Counted from the first letter of the stretch, positions 26,264-35,163 are shown. The stretch: 36,144 nucleotides of DNA from Hyphomicrobiales bacterium (GCA_947455025.1 CANGLU010000026.1:1-36144); one strand, 5' to 3'. Program-made: numbers and translations. Notes: generated by a model not told the origin, from the letters alone.

Positions 26264-27706
26264 ATGAGCGAACTTTCCTCCCAACCATCCGCGCCCGAGA
26301 CGCAGGAGAAAAAAGGGCTTTTGCCCAAGGGGATGATCCTTCCGCTCGTCATCGCCAGCGCGCTGTTTCTTGAAAACATGGATTCAACCGTTCTGGCCAC
26401 ATCGCTTCCCGCGATTGCGCTCGATCTTCACCAAGACCCCATCGTCCTCAAACTCGCCTTCACCTCTTATTTGCTCAGCCTCGCCGTCTTTATCCCGATC
26501 AGCGGCTGGATGGCGGATCGCTTCGGCGCGCGTCAGGTGTTCCGGCTGGCGATTGCTGTCTTCACCCTCGCCTCGCTCGCTTGCGCCTTCACCAACACGC
26601 TGGAGGGCTTTATCATCGCGCGTGCCGTGCAAGGCATGGGCGGCGCGATGATGGTGCCCGTAGGCCGCCTCGTTCTGGTGCGCGCCATCCCCAAAAGCGA
26701 ATTGGTGCAAGCGCTTTCCTATCTCACTTTGCCAGCGCTCATCGGCCCCGTGGTAGGCCCCTTGATCGGCGGCTTTCTCACCACCTATCTGCATTGGCGC
26801 TGGATATTCTTTATCAATCTCCCAATGGGCATTACGGGCATTATCTTGGCCTCAATATTTGTGCCCGATGTCAAAGCCGAGCATCAAACCAAACTCGATA
26901 CAACAGGCTTTGTGCTATCCGGGCTCGGCCTATCAAGCCTCGTCTTTGGCCTCACGATTTTAGGCCGTGAAATCTTGCCGCTTGCCGTCGCACCCGTGTT
27001 GTTGGTGCTCGGCGCGGGACTTCTCGCACTGTATGGTTGGCATGCCAAACGTGTCCCGCATCCGATTTTGAAATTGGCTTTGTTGAAACTCCCCACCTTC
27101 CGCACCAGCATGCTCGGCGGCTTTTTCTTCCGCGCGGGCATTGGCTCGAACCCGTTTCTCTTGCCCTTGATGTTACAAATCGGGTTTGGCCTGTCGGCTT
27201 TTCAATCGGGTTCGCTCACCTTTGCCGCATCGGCTGGCGCGTTCTTGATGAAATTCACCGCGCCCGCCATTTTGCGACGCTTTGGCTTCAGAACGATATT
27301 GATGACCAATGGCGTGATCAGCGCCGCATTCTTTGGCATGATCACGCTGTTTAGCGCGTCAACACCGCATCTCTTGATCCTTGCGGTACTGTTGGCCGGC
27401 GGCTTTTTCAGGTCACTGCAATTTACCTGCCTCAATGCCATTGCTTATGCTGAGGTGGAACCCGCCGATTTAAGCCGCGCCTCCAGCTTTGCGAGCGTCG
27501 TGCAACAAGTTTCGGGCTCCGTTGGTGTTGCAGCCGCAGCGCTTATTCTAGAGTCTCTGCAATTTTTGCGCGGCGATAATCAACTCTTGATCAGCGATTT
27601 CCAAATCGCCTTTGGCATTGTAGCCCTTATGGTTGCGGGCTCAACGCTGTTTCATCATCAGCTTGATCGCACTGCAGGCGCTGATGTCTCAGGCCACGCG
27701 GCCTGA
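26264..27706 (+). CDS. MFS transporter, DHA2 (EmrB/QacA) type
   Basis: A 480-residue inner-membrane transporter of the major facilitator superfamily with about 14 hydrophobic helices. Helix 1 has LENMDSTVLATSLPAIA (motif D1). GWMADRFGARQVFRLA is motif A between helices 2 and 3, and the GPVVGPLIGGFLTTYLHWRW segment is motif C with its following arginine loop, the signature of proton-driven drug exporters. The start at ATG 26264 leaves a cytoplasmic leader of about 25 residues; the longer open frame upstream lies in the divergent kinase gene. It is divergent from the FGGY kinase across an 84-bp gap and converges on the channel gene. The substrate is unknown; multidrug export is the family default. 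Confidence 0.9.
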   Translation: MSELSSQPSAPETQEKKGLLPKGMILPLVIASALFLENMDSTVLATSLPAIALDLHQDPIVLKLAFTSYLLSLAVFIPISGWMADRFGARQVFRLAIAVFTLASLACAFTNTLEGFIIARAVQGMGGAMMVPVGRLVLVRAIPKSELVQALSYLTLPALIGPVVGPLIGGFLTTYLHWRWIFFINLPMGITGIILASIFVPDVKAEHQTKLDTTGFVLSGLGLSSLVFGLTILGREILPLAVAPVLLVLGAGLLALYGWHAKRVPHPILKLALLKLPTFRTSMLGGFFFRAGIGSNPFLLPLMLQIGFGLSAFQSGSLTFAASAGAFLMKFTAPAILRRFGFRTILMTNGVISAAFFGMITLFSASTPHLLILAVLLAGGFFRSLQFTCLNAIAYAEVEPADLSRASSFASVVQQVSGSVGVAAAALILESLQFLRGDNQLLISDFQIAFGIVALMVAGSTLFHHQLDRTAGADVSGHAA

Positions 27707-27710
27707 TCAT
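27689..27710 (+). terminator. Possible terminator hairpin overlapping the MFS stop codon
   Basis: TCAGGCC (27689-27695) pairs perfectly with GGCCTGA (27700-27706) across the loop ACGC, and the final TGA is the stop codon of the transporter gene. A pyrimidine-rich, T-rich stretch follows, but not a clean T-run. The convergent channel gene ends 8 bp away, so this may serve both directions. Confidence 0.4.
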
Positions 27711-27714
27711 CCTC

Positions 27715-29796
27715 TTATTTCTCTTTCGGCTCAGGCTCAGGCGGCGTCGGTTCTTCGACAATAATCGAATGGCTTGGCAGGCTGATCGCCAACCGCGCAA
27801 GCAACACCGATTTATGGCGCAGCGTCATTGGTTCAATCATTCGAATGATCGCTTCAATCCGGTCATCCTGCTCAAAAGACACAGCCAATCCGGGCACGCG
27901 CGCCGCCGCACGAACAAGGCCCATTTCTTTGAACGCTTCGTCCTCGAACTGCTTTTCGCGGGCTTTACTAAGACCTAATTCATGCGCCTTTTTATCGAGC
28001 TCTTTTTGCTCTTCGTCGGTAATGACGCCGTCTTTGGCCTTTTCCTCAATCAGCTCTTTAAACGCTTCGGCGCGCTTGCGGAGCTTTTCGTTAAAGCCCG
28101 TTGCCAAAATACCCGTTGGCAACGCGATCATACCAAGGCCGACGCAGGCCATAATCATCGTTAAGAATTGACCAATCGGGGTGACAGGAAAAATATCGCC
28201 GTAGCCGATCGAGGTGAGCGTAATAATCGCCCAATACATCGCCATCGGAATACTGGTAAATTTATCGGGCTGCGCCTCATGCTCGACAAGATACATAACG
28301 CTCGCTGAAAAGATCGTGATGAGCATCAACACGAATAATGCGGCACCAAGCGACGGCAATTCTTCGGTGATAACTTCGATCACCGTCGTCATCGCCGTCG
28401 AATAGCGCGTCAATTTCAAGATACGCAGCAGGCGCATCACGCGCAAGAAGCGCAAATCGATCTGGATAAACAGCGTCAGATAGAACGGCAGCACCGAGAG
28501 CAAATCGATGATTTGCGTGGGTCCCACCATATAGCGCAGACGTCCAAGCACGGGCCGCGGAGTCTTTGGATTTTCAACCGCCGTAAAGACACGCAAAAGA
28601 TATTCGGTGGAAAACACAAAGACCGAGAAACGGTCAAAATAATGGAATTCAAATTCCATCACCGCGTGGATTTCTTCCACGCTTTCCATCACCACGGCAA
28701 CGACGCTGAAGAAGATGAGGCCGACAAGAGCAACGTCGATAATATGTTGTATTTCACCCGAATAGGCATCCTCGTTCAGCATGCTGTATAGTTGCTGACG
28801 GAAGGTGCGGTCTTTGTTAAGCTCTTTGAATTCCTGCCATTTCGGCACAAGGAAACGGGCGAGCTTGAAAATCCGCAACAACCGCAAGATCCGCAAGAAA
28901 CGCAAATCGAGATCGATGATAAAAGTCAGGTAGAACGGGACAACGACAAAGAAATCCAACAGCGCCATCGGCGTTAACATATAACGCAACAGCTTCCATT
29001 TCTTGCCTTTGTAGATCGGATTAAGGTCCGCGCAGAAGAGACGCAGCACATATTCGATGGTAAAGAAAACAACCGAGACTTGATCAAACAGTGCCAATTG
29101 TTCGTGATAGGCCTCATGGATCGCATCAACATGCTCAAGCACAATGGCGATCACGCTGGCAACAATAAGGCCGATAATGAACTGATCGAGAATATGATGG
29201 AATTTCGGCGCGTTCGGCGTCTCGAACATGATCCGGTAGACGAAATTCCGTACTTTACCGAACCAGCCTTTGGCAGGCTCTAAATCCTCGAGATGCCGGT
29301 CGACATGCTCAGGCCCCATGACGCAGAATTCCTGCCATGCGGGCAGGATAAAGCGCATCAGCTTTAAAATTCGCAACAGCCGCAAGATGCGTAAGAAGCG
29401 CAGATCAAGCTCGATGATAAAGGTCAGATAAAACGGAACCACGACCAAAAAGTCGAGGATCGCCATCGGCGTTAACGCGTAGCTTAGGGTGCCGAAACGC
29501 TTATCCTTGAATTTGGGCGCAAGGCCGCCGCACAAGAGACGACCGACATATTCGAAGGTGAAAATGATCACCGATACGCGGTCAAACAGCGCGAATTCCC
29601 AATGGAACATCTCGTGGATGTCGTCATTGTGCTCAAGCAAAATCGCAATCACGCTCATCACGATCAGGGTCATGATGAATTGATCAAAATAATGATGGAT
29701 TTTGGGCGCGTTTTTGGTCTCAAACATCACGCGATACAATTCGTACCGCGCGCGTCCGATCACTCCGCTTGGCCGTTCAATATCTTCGGCTTCCAC
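27715..29796 (-). CDS. Voltage-gated potassium-channel-like protein with three tandem voltage sensors and one pore
   Basis: A 693-residue inner-membrane protein. Three complete S1-S4 voltage-sensor domains lie in tandem: S4 helices at about 131-148, 297-314 and 447-464, each with Arg at every third place (R133/136/139/142 with K145; R299/302/305/308 with K311; R449/452/455/458 with K461). Each S2 keeps the acid of an EY-x-x-RL/RV motif, and each S3 its aspartate. Only the third sensor leads into a pore: S5 about 480-505, potassium filter TSIGYGD (528-534), S6 about 540-568 with the TGILATGF gate region. A charged helical C-terminus (580-690) contains a KDGVITDEEQKELDKK short-helix motif and ends in a proline/glutamate-rich tail. 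Start: GTG 29796 has GGGAG 8 bp upstream; the frame runs on to a TTG at 29817. Sensors 1 and 2 are near copies. Usual Kv subunits have one sensor per pore. Function beyond ion conduction is unknown. Confidence 0.9.
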   Translation of the reverse strand: MEAEDIERPSGVIGRARYELYRVMFETKNAPKIHHYFDQFIMTLIVMSVIAILLEHNDDIHEMFHWEFALFDRVSVIIFTFEYVGRLLCGGLAPKFKDKRFGTLSYALTPMAILDFLVVVPFYLTFIIELDLRFLRILRLLRILKLMRFILPAWQEFCVMGPEHVDRHLEDLEPAKGWFGKVRNFVYRIMFETPNAPKFHHILDQFIIGLIVASVIAIVLEHVDAIHEAYHEQLALFDQVSVVFFTIEYVLRLFCADLNPIYKGKKWKLLRYMLTPMALLDFFVVVPFYLTFIIDLDLRFLRILRLLRIFKLARFLVPKWQEFKELNKDRTFRQQLYSMLNEDAYSGEIQHIIDVALVGLIFFSVVAVVMESVEEIHAVMEFEFHYFDRFSVFVFSTEYLLRVFTAVENPKTPRPVLGRLRYMVGPTQIIDLLSVLPFYLTLFIQIDLRFLRVMRLLRILKLTRYSTAMTTVIEVITEELPSLGAALFVLMLITIFSASVMYLVEHEAQPDKFTSIPMAMYWAIITLTSIGYGDIFPVTPIGQFLTMIMACVGLGMIALPTGILATGFNEKLRKRAEAFKELIEEKAKDGVITDEEQKELDKKAHELGLSKAREKQFEDEAFKEMGLVRAAARVPGLAVSFEQDDRIEAIIRMIEPMTLRHKSVLLARLAISLPSHSIIVEEPTPPEPEPKEK
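28822..29730 (-). repeat. In-frame tandem duplication of a voltage-sensor domain (copies 1 and 2)
   Basis: Copy 1 (about 29323-29730) and copy 2 (about 28822-29235) encode near-identical sensors, both beginning YR-(V/I)-MFET-x-NAPK and ending WQEF. Over the last 50 residues (S3-S4 and exit) I count 42 identities between copies 1 and 2, but only 26 between copy 1 and the pore-linked third sensor. The pattern points to a later duplication of a sensor unit already fused in front of a conventional channel. Confidence 0.85.
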
Positions 29797-29944
29797 TACG
29801 TACACTCCCGGACACAAGGCCGCCCGTCGAGCATGATCGCGGGAGGGCTTACGTCAATTCATCCTTTGCAAGCCTTGGAAGAGACGGCTCGAAAGACGAA
29901 TTTTTTAGGCCCGACCGATATTTAGCAAGTCTTATGCCAAAGGG

Positions 29945-30211
29945 TTAGAGCGCTTTGGGGAAGGGAATAATGGTGGCCGACGGGGCCGGAGCGGCCTGTT
30001 TGTCGCTCGCCGGCGCTTTCTCGAAGAGATCATCGTCTTGGGCCACATCGATCAACGCATGCAAATCATTCGGCGTCCAAAAGGCCAGCGCGGCACAAGC
30101 GGCATGGGCTGCAAGCTCGATGGTGACGTCCTCAAGCTTAACACCCGTCCGTCGTGCGTCACCGACGAGGGAGAAGAGGTGCTGGGACACGAGTTCTGCG
30201 GCGTTCGACAT
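29945..30211 (-). CDS. Small hypothetical protein, 88 residues
   Basis: I do not recognise this protein. It is small, soluble and alpha-helical by eye. An acidic/alanine-rich core contains LEDVTIELAAHAACAALAFW and PNDLHALIDVA, followed by a disordered Ala/Pro-rich stretch and an IIPFP end. It has no signal peptide or membrane segment. The ATG at 30211 has GAGG 7 bp upstream, which supports expression. It stands alone: the HepT gene ends 158 bp before it on the same strand, and the channel gene begins about 150 bp beyond it. A short C-terminal IIPFPKAL motif recalls peptides that bind partner proteins, but this is speculation. Confidence 0.6.
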   Translation of the reverse strand: MSNAAELVSQHLFSLVGDARRTGVKLEDVTIELAAHAACAALAFWTPNDLHALIDVAQDDDLFEKAPASDKQAAPAPSATIIPFPKAL

Positions 30212-30369
30212 AGATGACCTCGCTTCAGGCGGCAGGTTGCTTGTAATCGCAACCCCGATCCAAAAGGCCTCACACGACCCTTTGATCCATCAACGCCCCG
30301 GCCGCGGCCGAGGTTCCCACAATCTGATCAATCGTCGGCGATTTAGTTTATCATCTGCTGATACGAAGT

Positions 30370-30714
30370 CTATCTTTCAAGCCATCGCGCTTGTTCGGCT
30401 CGTAACACCATTTCCAAGCGATCCAAATCAAATTGCGCAACATCCCATATTATTTTAGGCGCCGTTCGATGATATTCATGGCGAAGAATATTGCCAATTG
30501 CCTTTATTTTTACCCATTCGATAGTGGGGTGCCGATCAAGGAGCTCGTCGGGCAAATGGCGCACTGCTTCAGAAATGATCTCAATTGCCCGTTCCGTCGC
30601 AAGGCGCAGGATCCGATCATTGGAAAACTCTTCAAAGGAACGGCTAGAACCCGCGTATCGAACCGCATCAATCGCATCGAGAATATCCATCAGCACAACA
30701 CCAAGGTCGCGCAT
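30370..30714 (-). CDS. hepT: HepT-like toxin RNase (DUF86)
   Basis: A 114-residue all-helical protein of the HepT/DUF86 family, the toxin half of HepT-MntA modules, a HEPN-type RNase. It has the family layout: a first helix with DILDAIDAVRY, then SFEEFSNDRILRLATERAIEII, HLPDELLDRHPTIEW, and a final IGNILRHEYHRTAPKIIWDV. The usual HEPN R-x4-H-x-Y motif is altered: H-x-Y is kept (HEY) but a glycine stands where the distal arginine is expected and an arginine lies next to the histidine, as in one HepT subgroup. The ATG at 30714 overlaps the mntA stop by one base (TGATG), so translation is coupled. The partner is the nucleotidyltransferase upstream. Confidence 0.85.
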   Translation of the reverse strand: MRDLGVVLMDILDAIDAVRYAGSSRSFEEFSNDRILRLATERAIEIISEAVRHLPDELLDRHPTIEWVKIKAIGNILRHEYHRTAPKIIWDVAQFDLDRLEMVLRAEQARWLER

Positions 30715-31010
30715 CAAAACACTCGGATCGCTTGCTGTTCAATGGTCGCGCTCAGCGACGGATAAAGAGAGGAGCGCGCCGTCACATGGGCCTCTAGGCC
30801 CAACCGAGCTTCAATAACCAATTTGATGCCCGCCAGATCAAGCAAGCTAAATTTTTTATTGGGGTCGTAATCAACGAGAATATCAACATCGCTATCTTCG
30901 CGATGATCACCCCTTGCCCTTGATCCGTAGATAAATAACGAGGTCGCCCCTTCCGCTTCAAGGGCAGGACGGCTCCTTTTTAAAGCGGCAATTAGGGCAT
31001 CTCGTGTCAT
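30714..31010 (-). CDS. mntA: MntA-like antitoxin nucleotidyltransferase
   Basis: A 98-residue minimal nucleotidyltransferase. The core motif [15 protein letters not shown] fits G-S-x10-D-x-D of MntA, with aspartates binding the two metals and LVDY following. MntA proteins neutralise HepT by adding AMP units to a tyrosine near the HEPN motif; a tyrosine is present in the HEYH segment of the neighbouring HepT. I place the start at ATG 31010 rather than the adjacent ATG at 31013, because GAGGGG abuts the first and is better spaced for the second. The gene begins 12 bp after the rpoD stop, on the same strand, with no terminator between, so read-through from rpoD is likely. Confidence 0.87.
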   Translation of the reverse strand: MTRDALIAALKRSRPALEAEGATSLFIYGSRARGDHREDSDVDILVDYDPNKKFSLLDLAGIKLVIEARLGLEAHVTARSSLYPSLSATIEQQAIRVF

Positions 31011-31022
31011 CATCCCCTCACA

Positions 31023-33020
31023 TCAATTATCCAGGAAGCTCCGCAGCTTCCGGCTACGGCTCGGATGTTTCAACTTCCTAAGCGCCTTCGCCTCGATCTG
31101 GCGGATACGCTCGCGCGTCACGCTGAACTGCTGGCCGACCTCTTCGAGCGTGTGGTCGGTATTCATACCGATGCCGAAGCGCATGCGCAGAACGCGCTCT
31201 TCACGCGGCGTCAGCGAGGCCAAGACGCGTGTGGTGGTTTCGCGCAGGTTCGATTGGATCGCCGCATCAATTGGCAAAATCGCGTTTTTATCTTCAATGA
31301 AATCGCCGAGATGCGAATCCTCTTCATCGCCAATCGGCGTTTCAAGCGAGATCGGCTCTTTCGCGATTTTCAAAACCTTGCGCACTTTTTCCAAAGGCAT
31401 AGCGAGCTTTTCCGCCAATTCTTCCGGCGTCGGCTCGCGGCCGATTTCATGCAGCATCTGGCGCGAGGTGCGCACGATCTTGTTGATCGTCTCGATCATA
31501 TGCACCGGAATACGAATGGTGCGCGCCTGATCGGCAATCGAGCGGGTAATCGCCTGCCTAATCCACCAGGTCGCATAGGTCGAGAATTTATAGCCGCGGC
31601 GATATTCAAACTTATCAACCGCCTTCATCAGGCCGATATTGCCTTCCTGAATCAAATCAAGGAACTGCAAACCGCGATTGGTGTATTTCTTGGCAATCGA
31701 AATAACGAGACGCAAATTCGCCTCGACCATTTCCTTCTTGGCCTGGCGGGCTTCGCGCTCGCCCTTTTGCACCATATGGACGATCTTGCGGAATTCCGGA
31801 ATTTCCAATCCGGTCTCAGACGCAAGATGGTGAATCTCGTGCCGAATTTCGCGGATCATGTCCTTTTCTTTGGCGACAAAATCCTTCCAGCCGCGCGTGC
31901 CAAGCTTGGAAACGCGCAACAACCATTTCGGATCAAGCTCGGAGCCTTGGTAATTGCGCAAGAAATCTTCGCGGCTGACCCGATGGCTCTCGGCCAAGCG
32001 CATCAAACGGCCTTCAAGACCAATCAAACGCTTATTGATGTCATAGAGCTGTTCAACCAGCGCTTCGATACGATGCGTGTTGAGCGAGAGAGATTTCACA
32101 TCGGTGATAATCTCGTCTTTCAGCTTCTTATATTTGCGTTCTTGCGAAGGCGTCAGCGAGTCATTTTGCAGCTTTGACTCGACATTTTGCTCCTGCAAGC
32201 GGCGCAGCTTTTTATAGGCCGATGCGATACGGTCAAACGTCTCAAGCACCTTCGGCTTCAGTTCCGCTTCCATCGCCGAGAGCGAGACATTGTTCTCGAG
32301 ATCATCGTCGTCGAGTTCGCCTTCAGGGATCGGCGGCTCTTCACCTTCCGCAAGCGCTTGCGGTTCGGCGGGGATTGGCGCCAACTCGTCAATCTTCGGC
32401 ACGCCCTTGCCTTCAGGTCCGGCATAGGTCGCTTCAAGATCGATAATATCGCGCAGCAGCACTTTGGCTTCGACGAGTTCGTCGCGCCAAATGATAATCG
32501 CTTGGAAGGTCAGCGGGTTTTCGCACAAGCCCGCAATCATCGCCTCGCGGCCAGCCTCGATGCGCTTGGCAATGGCGATTTCGCCCTCGCGCGACAGCAA
32601 TTCCACCGAGCCCATTTCGCGCAAATACATGCGGACGGGGTCATCCGTACGGTCGGTCGGCTCTTTCGCGGTCGTTGTTGTTGGCAGCGCCGAGCGCGTG
32701 GCTTCAACAAGATCGGTACCGGTTTCTTCTTCGTCCTCGCCTTCGGCTTTTTCTTCCGTGGCGTCGGCGTCGGCTTCTTCCTGCTCGACGACATTGATGC
32801 CCATATCATTGAGCATCGCGAACACGTCTTCGATTTGGTCAGACGTTACTTCTTCAGAGGGGAGAACTTCATTGATTTCTTCATGGGTGACGAAGCCGCG
32901 CTTTTTGGCGAGCTTGATCATCCGCTTGACGGCCTGATCGGAAAGATCGAGCAGCGGACTATCAGCGCTTGGCGCCTCACGAGCTTCGCCGTCGCCTTTG
33001 TCCGTCGTTTTGGTCGCCAT
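31023..33020 (-). CDS. rpoD: RNA polymerase primary sigma factor (sigma-70)
   Basis: A 665-residue housekeeping sigma factor. Region 1.1 is at 20-80, followed by an acidic low-complexity linker (80-110). Region 1.2 is [12 protein letters not shown] (126-137). The nonconserved insert, with acidic and proline-rich parts, runs about 165-400. Region 2 is at 431-500 with [19 protein letters not shown] and [17 protein letters not shown] for -10 recognition and melting. Region 3 is at 501-580. Region 4 is at 600-660 with [20 protein letters not shown] for -35 recognition. Length and sequence fit the alphaproteobacterial RpoD. It is read leftward, downstream of dnaG in the usual macromolecular-synthesis order, with a 214-bp gap that should hold its own promoter. 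Confidence 0.98.
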   Translation of the reverse strand: MATKTTDKGDGEAREAPSADSPLLDLSDQAVKRMIKLAKKRGFVTHEEINEVLPSEEVTSDQIEDVFAMLNDMGINVVEQEEADADATEEKAEGEDEEETGTDLVEATRSALPTTTTAKEPTDRTDDPVRMYLREMGSVELLSREGEIAIAKRIEAGREAMIAGLCENPLTFQAIIIWRDELVEAKVLLRDIIDLEATYAGPEGKGVPKIDELAPIPAEPQALAEGEEPPIPEGELDDDDLENNVSLSAMEAELKPKVLETFDRIASAYKKLRRLQEQNVESKLQNDSLTPSQERKYKKLKDEIITDVKSLSLNTHRIEALVEQLYDINKRLIGLEGRLMRLAESHRVSREDFLRNYQGSELDPKWLLRVSKLGTRGWKDFVAKEKDMIREIRHEIHHLASETGLEIPEFRKIVHMVQKGEREARQAKKEMVEANLRLVISIAKKYTNRGLQFLDLIQEGNIGLMKAVDKFEYRRGYKFSTYATWWIRQAITRSIADQARTIRIPVHMIETINKIVRTSRQMLHEIGREPTPEELAEKLAMPLEKVRKVLKIAKEPISLETPIGDEEDSHLGDFIEDKNAILPIDAAIQSNLRETTTRVLASLTPREERVLRMRFGIGMNTDHTLEEVGQQFSVTRERIRQIEAKALRKLKHPSRSRKLRSFLDN

Positions 33021-33234
33021 GGAATTGTCGCTCCGCCAACTTCGAAAACGCGCTTTTAGGAAGCGGTTCCCGTCTCACCCCAAAAATTCGTCCGATTCGA
33101 AAGCACAAAAAGGCGCGCGCGTCCACGTGGGTCGCACCGCCCTTAAAGCCCGAATGAGAAGTCAGCCATCACTGACCCACCTCCCCTACCCTATCCGACG
33201 ACGCGAGAAAAGGTCCCCGCCGCCTGAAAACGCT

Positions 33235-35163
33235 CTAAAGCGTCATCGGCAACCCAAACCCGGATTCCCGCTCAATTTCAGCCTCTGTCCCATCGAGCGC
33301 GAGGATTTGCGCCTTCAAATCGGCCAAAAGCGTGAAATTTGCCTCACTCGCATCCTCAGAGAACGCCCGCTCGGCTGCGCGCAACTCCGTATTTAGGGTC
33401 AAAGCGCGCCGATGCAAGGTCATCGCCTGTCTTAAAACGCTGTCATGGTCGATTTTTTTAGGCTCCGAGACGATTAATCGGTCGCCGGGCCGCAAAGCCG
33501 CCTCAATCCGCGCCACCGCCGCCTGCAAACCGCGCCGCTCGAGTTCAGCGGCCAACGCGTCCGCCTCAAGCCGCGCCTCGCCCGCTTCCGCAATCGCCAG
33601 AAAATCCAGCATCGCGCGGGAAACGCCCCTTGTATCGGCATGGGTAAAGCTCATCAGGGCCAATTCATCCGCCAAACGGGGCAAACGCTCCGGTTCGCGC
33701 AGAAATTCGATCAAAATCAACGCCTCGCGGGCTGAAATCGTCCCTGATTTGGCAAAAATGGCCGTCCGCACGAGATTTTCACTCGGCCGGATGGCTTCTC
33801 GAATGGATGCCCCCTCGACGGGCTTTTGCCAACGCGTATTCCCCTTGGCATAGCGCGCCTGTTGTCCGCCGCGCGCGCCACCGCCGGCGCGTTGGGGTTG
33901 AAACATCGCGATCAGCCGCCGATCCATATCCTCGCGGTAATAGCGGCGGAGATTTTCATCCGGAATGGCTTGCAATTGCTCGCGTATCCGTTTTTCAAAC
34001 GCCGCCCGCCGCTCGGGCGTATCCACGGGGCCAGCCTCTAACGCGCGCGACCAGAACACATCCACCAGCGGCATGGCGCGGTCCAGCACGGTTTCAATCG
34101 CGCCCGCTCCGCCATTTTTATAGAGATCATCCGGATCCTGCCCCTCGGGCAACAGCGCGAAGCGCAAGGATTTTCCGGCCTGCAAAAACGGCAACGCGAC
34201 ATCAATCGCGCGATAGGCCGCCCTTCGACCCGCTTTATCGCCGTCAAAACACAAGATCGGCTCATCCGCCATGCGCCAGAGCAAAGCGAGCTGGTCTTCC
34301 GTCAGCGCGGTCCCCAAAGGCGCCACCGCATTGCCAAAGCCCGCGCGGGACATGGCAATCACGTCGACATAGCCTTCCACTGCGATAACGGTGCCTTTGT
34401 CATGCGCGAGCTTGCGCGCGCGGTGGTGGTTATAAAGCACCCGACCTTTTTGAAACAAAGGCGTATCGGGCGAGTTCAAATATTTCGCCTGCGCCTCTTT
34501 CGCCATGGCCCGCCCGCCAAAGGCAATCACACGGCCCCGCACATCCTGGATCGGAAACATCACCCGGTCGCGGAACCGATCATAGGAAACGGCAATCTCC
34601 TCGCCATGCACCAAAAGCCCGGCCTCGATCATGGCTTCCGATGAAACGCCTTTCCCCGCCAGATGATCGCGCAGCGCAAACCGCTCCGCGGGCGCAAAGC
34701 CCAAGCCGAATTCCGCCCAAACTTCGCGCGAAAGACCGCGCCCCTCCAAATAGGTCCGCGCTTTACCGCCGCCCGCGCCCTTGAGCGTCGCCTCAAAAAA
34801 CGCCTGCGCGAGCGCCATGACGTCAACAAGCCCCTTGGCCCGCTCCTCCTGCCGCTCGGCCTCCGCCGACACTTTCGGCAAAGCCACGCCCGCATCCGCC
34901 GCCAAGCGCTCAACCGCCTCGGCAAAGCCAAGGCCCTCGGTTTCCATCACAAAGGAGAAAATATCGCCATGCTTGCCGGAAGAGAAATCATGGTAAAATC
35001 CCTTCTGGTCATTGACGAAAAAGGACGGCGATTTCTCCGCATTAAACGGCGACAACCCCTTAAACTCGCGCCCCGCTTTAATCAGCTTAACGCGCTTACC
35101 CACCACCGACGAAACCGGCAGCCGGGCGCGTATCTCATCCAGGATCATCGGGGTGAATTTCAT
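33235..35163 (-). CDS. dnaG: DNA primase
   Basis: A 642-residue replicative primase. The N-terminal CHC2-type domain is present (about 1-100), but its zinc ligands are replaced: GLSPFNAEKSPSFFVNDQKG and YHDFSSGKHGD show Ser38, Asn41, Asp59 and Ser62 where Cys-His-Cys-Cys would be. The TOPRIM core is intact, with AVEGYVDVIAMS (Glu263) and ILCFDGDKAGRRAA (Asp307, Asp309). The C-terminal helicase-binding domain (about 450-642) is present. I believe this replacement is common in related alphaproteobacteria and does not mean a dead enzyme. The gene lies between rpoD and the yqeY gene, all leftward. Its own ribosome binding site before ATG 35163 is weak. Confidence 0.97.
   Translation of the reverse strand: MKFTPMILDEIRARLPVSSVVGKRVKLIKAGREFKGLSPFNAEKSPSFFVNDQKGFYHDFSSGKHGDIFSFVMETEGLGFAEAVERLAADAGVALPKVSAEAERQEERAKGLVDVMALAQAFFEATLKGAGGGKARTYLEGRGLSREVWAEFGLGFAPAERFALRDHLAGKGVSSEAMIEAGLLVHGEEIAVSYDRFRDRVMFPIQDVRGRVIAFGGRAMAKEAQAKYLNSPDTPLFQKGRVLYNHHRARKLAHDKGTVIAVEGYVDVIAMSRAGFGNAVAPLGTALTEDQLALLWRMADEPILCFDGDKAGRRAAYRAIDVALPFLQAGKSLRFALLPEGQDPDDLYKNGGAGAIETVLDRAMPLVDVFWSRALEAGPVDTPERRAAFEKRIREQLQAIPDENLRRYYREDMDRRLIAMFQPQRAGGGARGGQQARYAKGNTRWQKPVEGASIREAIRPSENLVRTAIFAKSGTISAREALILIEFLREPERLPRLADELALMSFTHADTRGVSRAMLDFLAIAEAGEARLEADALAAELERRGLQAAVARIEAALRPGDRLIVSEPKKIDHDSVLRQAMTLHRRALTLNTELRAAERAFSEDASEANFTLLADLKAQILALDGTEAEIERESGFGLPMTL

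Noticed and set aside
27715-29796. Four-repeat sodium/calcium-channel-like or two-pore channel
   Set aside because: Only one pore filter is present and it is a potassium type; the first two repeats stop after S4 and lead straight into the next sensor.
31065-33059. Long open frames of 370 and 290 codons on the plus strand opposite rpoD
   Set aside because: They are antisense shadows of a strongly conserved gene, rich in Phe, Arg and His from complementary codons, and show no recognisable domain.
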